Assembly: GCA_008921705.1 (NCBI GenBank)
Contig: VFFE01009164.1
Span: forward strand, 455,075-519,074
Length of the DNA stretch: 64,000 nt
Reading direction: 5' to 3'
Source of the DNA: Burhinus oedicnemus
Taxonomy: Eukaryota > Chordata > Aves > Charadriiformes > Burhinidae
Shown: piece after piece, positions 63,186 through 64,000 of the stretch
Position numbering within the stretch: the stretch's first letter is position 1
Layout: the number at the start of each line of letters is the position of its first letter
Notes under the pieces: generated by a model
What the model was told of the DNA's origin: nothing
Database searches by the model: none
What the model saw: the letters and a program-made list of their open reading frames with translations, nothing else
Position numbers and translations under genes: made by a program

Positions 63186-63882
63186 GCTGGAAAGCAGCTT
63201 GACAGAAAAGGACTTGGGGGTCCTGGTGGCCACCAAGTTCAACGTGAGCCAGAAATGTGCCCTTGCTACAAAGAAGGCAATGGCATCCTGAGCTGCATTA
63301 GGAGGAGTGTTGCCAGCAGGTCAAGGGAGGTGATTCTTCCCCTCTACTCAGCACTGGTGAGGCCACACCTGGAGCACTATGTCCAGTTCTGGGCTCCTCA
63401 GTACAAGAGGGACATGGACATACTGGAAAGAGTCCAGCAATAGGCCATGAAGATGACTAAGGGACTGGAGCATCTCACATATGAGGAAAGGCTGAGAGAG
63501 CTGGGACTGTCCAGCCTGAAGAAGAGAAGGCTCGAGGGGGGATCTCATGAGTGTTTGTAAAAACCTGAACGGAGGGCGCAAAGAGGATGGAACCACGCTC
63601 TTTCTAGTGGTGCCCACTGACAGGACAAGAGGGAACGGGCACAAACTGAAACACAGGAGGCTCCATCTGAACATCAGGAAACACTTTTTTACTGTGAGGG
63701 TGACCAAGCACTGGCACAGGTTGTCCAGGGAGTTTGTGGAGTCTCCCTCCTCAGAGATATTCAAAAACCATCTGCACATAGTCCTGTGAAACGTGCTGTC
63801 GGTGACCCTGCTTGAGCAGGGGCGTTGAACCACATAACCTCCAGAGGTCCCTGCCAACCTCAACCATTCTGTGATTCTGTGA
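63186..63882 (+). mobile_element. CR1 LINE, 5'-truncated, inactive
   Basis: A plus-strand CR1 of about 700 bp, antisense to ST7. The ORF2 C-terminal region is recognisable ([20 protein letters not shown], then [18 protein letters not shown]) but is broken by frameshifts and an in-frame TAG in the CAGCAATAGGCC stretch (near 63440). The 3' end has GTGATTCTGTGATA (to 63882), a variant of the CR1 octamer tail. It is moderately diverged. The 5' boundary is approximate. Confidence 0.88.
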
Positions 63883-64000
63883 TAAGTGAGTAGAACAGGA
63901 TAGGCTTATAGCTCACTTCTGCAAAAGCCTTTTATGCTACATGCTCCCTCAGTCAAACTGCTGCGCAGGAACAAACAATTATTTTTCTCCTTCTGATGAA

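Larger units (their letters stand above)
62256..64000 (-). other. ST7: ST7 intron (partial)
   Basis: The sequence upstream of the first visible ST7 exon. It contains an A/C homopolymer cluster (62680-62710) and a CR1 copy at 63186-63882. The expected preceding ST7 exon was not seen, so the intron exceeds 1.7 kb. Confidence 0.7.

Overview
This is vertebrate nuclear DNA from a bird. The evidence is split genes with GT/AG splice sites, several CR1 retrotransposon copies ending in the typical 3' octamer repeat (ATTCTATG), and a solo LTR of an avian endogenous retrovirus. Nothing bacterial or viral in organisation is present. The species cannot be fixed from the sequence. The LTR resembles a family I remember from non-galliform birds, which is only a weak hint.

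Two genes are recognisable, and they converge tail to tail. At the left, on the + strand, is the terminal coding exon of WNT2 (4248-4477), a secreted Wnt ligand; the rest of that gene lies to the left of the window. From about 11.6 kb to the right edge, on the - strand, lies the 3' part of ST7 (suppression of tumorigenicity 7). Nine consecutive ST7 coding exons (62101-62255 down to 11838-11933) splice in frame with consensus sites. Together they encode the last ~340 residues, including a hydrophobic, probably membrane-spanning stretch and the natural C-terminus. The 5' exons lie beyond the right edge. This WNT2/ST7 arrangement matches the conserved vertebrate order next to CFTR (human 7q31), and distinguishes the locus from the paralogous WNT2B/ST7L pair.

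Most of the remaining sequence is intronic or intergenic. The last ST7 intron holds a cluster of CR1 elements: a minus-strand chimeric CR1, a 20-base assembly gap (14199-14218), and a plus-strand CR1. Their arms share a 252-bp nearly identical inverted segment. Other CR1 pieces lie at 2415-2606, 23651-24041 (old) and 63186-63882. A 574-bp solo LTR (45576-46149) with perfect 5-bp target duplications sits in a large ST7 intron, antisense to the gene. A 239-codon open frame (55698-56417), antisense in another ST7 intron, is longer than expected by chance but has no recognised homologue.

I saw no tRNA or rRNA gene, CRISPR array, operon or other complete protein gene. The first ~5 kb (WNT2 side) has visibly more GC-rich stretches than the ST7 introns. 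I did not find an obviously novel biological system. The most interesting items are the CR1 inverted pair and chimera, the solo LTR and the antisense open frame.
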